In this document: in pieces, positions 62,169 to 64,000 of the stretch | Position numbering within the stretch: position 1 is the stretch's first letter | Layout: the number at the start of each line of letters is the position of its first letter | Origin: Cryobacterium algoritolerans | GTDB taxonomy: Bacteria; Actinomycetota; Actinomycetes; Actinomycetales; Microbacteriaceae | Direction of reading: 5' to 3' | Assembly (NCBI RefSeq): GCF_004402785.1 | Contig: NZ_SOFP01000046.1 | Coordinates: 124,001 to 188,000, forward strand | DNA: 64,000 bases | Notes under the pieces: model-generated | Database searches by the model: none | Seen by the model: the letters and a program-made list of their open reading frames with translations, nothing else | Told to the model about the DNA's origin: nothing | Translations under genes and position numbers: made by a program

Positions 62169-63898
62169 TACGGCAACATCCAGCTGAGAACCGGGGTGGA
62201 CTGCAGCACGATCAGCACGGCGATCAGCACGAGCAGGCCCAGGCTCCAGCCAATGAGCTTTCGGAAAAGGGTGCTCTCCGCGCCCTCCAGCCCGACGGCG
62301 GCAGCGGCCACCGCCAGGTTCTGCAGCGCGAGCATCTTGCCCAGCACTCCGGCCGACGAGTTGGCGGCGGCCATCAGCACCGGCGAAAGGCCGGTCGAGT
62401 TGGCGGCGGTGACCTGCAGTTGCCCGAAAAGCGCGTTGGACGAGGTGTCGGAGCCGGTGAGGGCCACGCCGATCCAGCCGATCAGCGGCGAGATCACGGC
62501 GAAGAACGCCCCGGTGGAAGCGAGGAAGGCGCCGAGAGAGGCGGTCTGGCCGGACAGGTTCATCACGAATGAGAGGGCCAGCACGGCCGTGACGGTGACG
62601 ATGGTCCAGCGCAGCTGGACGAGGGTGTCCCGGTAGATCTTCAGTCCCTGGCGTAGCGAGACCTTGTAGAGCGCCATCGTGATCAGGCCGGAGAAGAGCA
62701 ACAGGGTTCCGGTGGCTTTGAGGTGGTCGAGCTTGAACGTCGTGGCCGGAACCGGGTCGCCGGCCGCGTTGGTGACTTCCAGCCCGGGCCAGGCGAAGGT
62801 GACGCTGCCCACGACGCCGAGCCAGGCCTTGACGGCCGGGATCTGCGCGATCGAGAAGATGCCCATGATGATCAGGTACGGGGCGATGGCCTTCCAGACC
62901 TGGCGGGGTTCCGGGCGGGTGTTGTCGGACAGGTCAGGGGTCCCGCCGGAGCGCCGCGCAGTCTTGATCGCGGTCGTGGGGGTGCTGCGCAGCGCGTCGA
63001 CCGGGCGAGCCTGGGCCAGCAGGGTCCGCTGCTCGGTCTCGGGCGCGGCGACCAAGTCGACATCGTCGTTGTGTCCCATGGCTTCGGCCGGCTGCCAGAA
63101 TCGCAGCATGACGAGGACCGCAACGACGGTTGCGACGGCGGCCACAACATCCGTCAGTTCAACGGCGAAGAAGTTTGCGGTGACGAACTGGGCCAGTCCG
63201 AAGACGAAGCCGGCCACCAGGGCCAGCGGCCAGGTCTGCTTCAGTCCGCGCTTTCCGTCAACGATGAAGACGAGGATCAGGGGCACCAGCACTGCGATGA
63301 AAGGGGTCTGGCGCCCGGCCATCGAGGCGAGTTCCTGAATCGGCAGGCCCGTGACACCGTTGAGCGCGATGATCGGGGCGGCCATGGCGCCGAACGCCAC
63401 CGGGGCCGTGTTCGCCAGCAGGGACACCAAGGCGGACTTGAGCGGCTTCATGCCCGCGGCCATCAGCATCGCGGCGGAAATGGCCACGGGGGCGCCGAAA
63501 CCGGCCAGGGACTCCAGCAGCGCGCCGAAGCAGAAGGCAATCAGGATCGAGAGGATCCGGAGGTCGTTGGAGATGGAGCGGATGGTGCGGCCGAGAACCT
63601 CGAACCAGGGCGTCGCGACCGTGAGCTTATAGATCCAGAGTGCGTTGACCAGGATCCATAGGATCGGAAATAGGCCGTAGAAGGCACCGGCGGCCGTTGC
63701 GCTCAGCGCCTGGCCCACGGGCATCTGCCAACCGACTACGGCCAGTGTGACCGAGAGCAGGAGGCTGGCCAGCGCCGCCTTATGTGCCTTGACCCGGAAT
63801 ACGCCGAGCAGAACGAAGAGAAGGATGAGGGGTAGTGCGGCGAATATTGCCGACCAGACGAGGGATCCAAAGATCGGGTCGAGGGGCTGCTGAAACAT
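62168..63898 (-). CDS. lctP: L-lactate permease
   Basis: A 576-residue member of the LctP family with about 13-14 membrane helices, importing lactate or glycolate with protons. Typical segments: FGSLVWSAIFAALPLILLFVLLGVFRVKAHKAALASLLLS, FPILWILVNALWIYKLTVATPWFEVLGRTIRSISNDLRILSILIAFCFGALLESLAGFGAPVAISAAML, and the C-terminal FFAVISPLIGWIGVALTGSDTSSNALFGQLQ. A hydrophilic loop of about 70 residues near 270-340 is poorly conserved. It is first in the operon and its TAA overlaps the dehydrogenase start. Confidence 0.94.
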   Translation of the reverse strand: MFQQPLDPIFGSLVWSAIFAALPLILLFVLLGVFRVKAHKAALASLLLSVTLAVVGWQMPVGQALSATAAGAFYGLFPILWILVNALWIYKLTVATPWFEVLGRTIRSISNDLRILSILIAFCFGALLESLAGFGAPVAISAAMLMAAGMKPLKSALVSLLANTAPVAFGAMAAPIIALNGVTGLPIQELASMAGRQTPFIAVLVPLILVFIVDGKRGLKQTWPLALVAGFVFGLAQFVTANFFAVELTDVVAAVATVVAVLVMLRFWQPAEAMGHNDDVDLVAAPETEQRTLLAQARPVDALRSTPTTAIKTARRSGGTPDLSDNTRPEPRQVWKAIAPYLIIMGIFSIAQIPAVKAWLGVVGSVTFAWPGLEVTNAAGDPVPATTFKLDHLKATGTLLLFSGLITMALYKVSLRQGLKIYRDTLVQLRWTIVTVTAVLALSFVMNLSGQTASLGAFLASTGAFFAVISPLIGWIGVALTGSDTSSNALFGQLQVTAANSTGLSPVLMAAANSSAGVLGKMLALQNLAVAAAAVGLEGAESTLFRKLIGWSLGLLVLIAVLIVLQSTPVLSWMLP

Positions 63899-63946
63899 TT
63901 GCTCTCCACACTGAGGTCAAGGTCACCGCGTTGTGACGTTCCAAAA

Positions 63947-63999
63947 GTGTCTAACAAGTGTGCACGCTTGTCAATGACTAGTGCCGATTTGTCTGACAA
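63947..63999 (-). promoter_or_regulatory. lctP: GntR/FadR-type operator sequences upstream of lctP
   Basis: TTGTCTGACAA (63989-63999) fits the FadR-subfamily GntR consensus TNGTNNNACNA exactly; GTGTCTAACAA (63947-63957) fits it with one mismatch. Between them is a near-palindrome ACAAGTGTGCACGCTTGT (63955-63972). Lactate operons in Actinobacteria are controlled by LldR, a FadR-type repressor; no such gene is visible inside the window. Confidence 0.65.
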
Positions 64000-64000
64000 G

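Noticed and set aside
63736..63999. Minus-strand frame of 87 codons upstream of lctP
   Set aside because: It overlaps the first part of lctP in another frame and runs through the operator region; composition is not protein-like.
1..64000. CRISPR arrays, rRNA genes, prophage structural genes
   Set aside because: No regularly spaced direct repeats, no rRNA-like sequence and no head, tail or integrase genes were seen. The glycine-repeat protein at 50579 alone does not indicate a phage.

Overview
The window is high-GC, densely packed and follows actinobacterial gene order (ileS-folC-DUF4233-ndk; rne-rplU-rpmA-obg-proB-proA-nadD-rsfS-tRNA-Ala). Small DUF families, RNase E/G with disordered ends and an ileS T-box with a very short stem I point to Microbacteriaceae, possibly a Cryobacterium-like genus. 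That placement is inference from content and order, not from a search.

Layout. 0-3.3 kb: a clipped methyltransferase, then an acyl-CoA ligase and a thiolase. 3.3-6.6 kb (minus): valS, a GNAT enzyme and a small protein. 6.8-12.1 kb (minus): a four-gene Opp/Dpp-type peptide importer with a two-in-one ATPase. 12.2-18.1 kb (plus): a T-box leader, ileS, folC, a DUF4233 membrane protein and ndk. 18.2-30.1 kb: VKOR, RNase E/G, a DUF4031 protein, L21/L27, Obg, two tandem proB copies, proA, a small membrane protein, nadD, an anchored protein, rsfS and tRNA-Ala(GGC).

30.19-42.15 kb is the main discovery: a complete Tn3-family transposon outline of about 12 kb. It has 38-bp terminal inverted repeats (30194-30231 and 42111-42148) and a perfect 5-bp target duplication GAGCC on both sides. 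At the left end is only the N-terminal part of a transposase; at the right end is a serine resolvase. Inside are a Phd-type toxin-antitoxin pair, an AbiEi/AbiEii pair, DUF6226, DinB, TetR (frameshifted), DUF4386, GNAT, ASCH and monooxygenase genes. Two similar resolvase-site-like dyads in the same orientation enclose about 9 kb of this cargo.

42.2-52.6 kb is mixed accessory DNA: a phosphoribosyltransferase-hydrolase fusion, a YchJ-like protein, the anaerobic ribonucleotide reductase pair nrdD/nrdG with tandem NrdR-like boxes, a TetR paralogue that shares its 17-bp operator with the transposon-borne TetR, a lipoprotein, a NUDIX enzyme, a decayed alcohol dehydrogenase, a Gly-rich repeat protein and an LLM flavin oxidoreductase. 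52.7-59.2 kb is a trehalose-from-glycogen operon (glgX-treY-treZ). 59.3-63.9 kb (minus) is a lactate permease translationally coupled to a large FAD/Fe-S dehydrogenase, preceded by GntR/FadR-type operator sequences.

Taken together the genes suggest a facultatively anaerobic heterotroph that uses peptides and lactate and makes trehalose for osmotic or cold protection.
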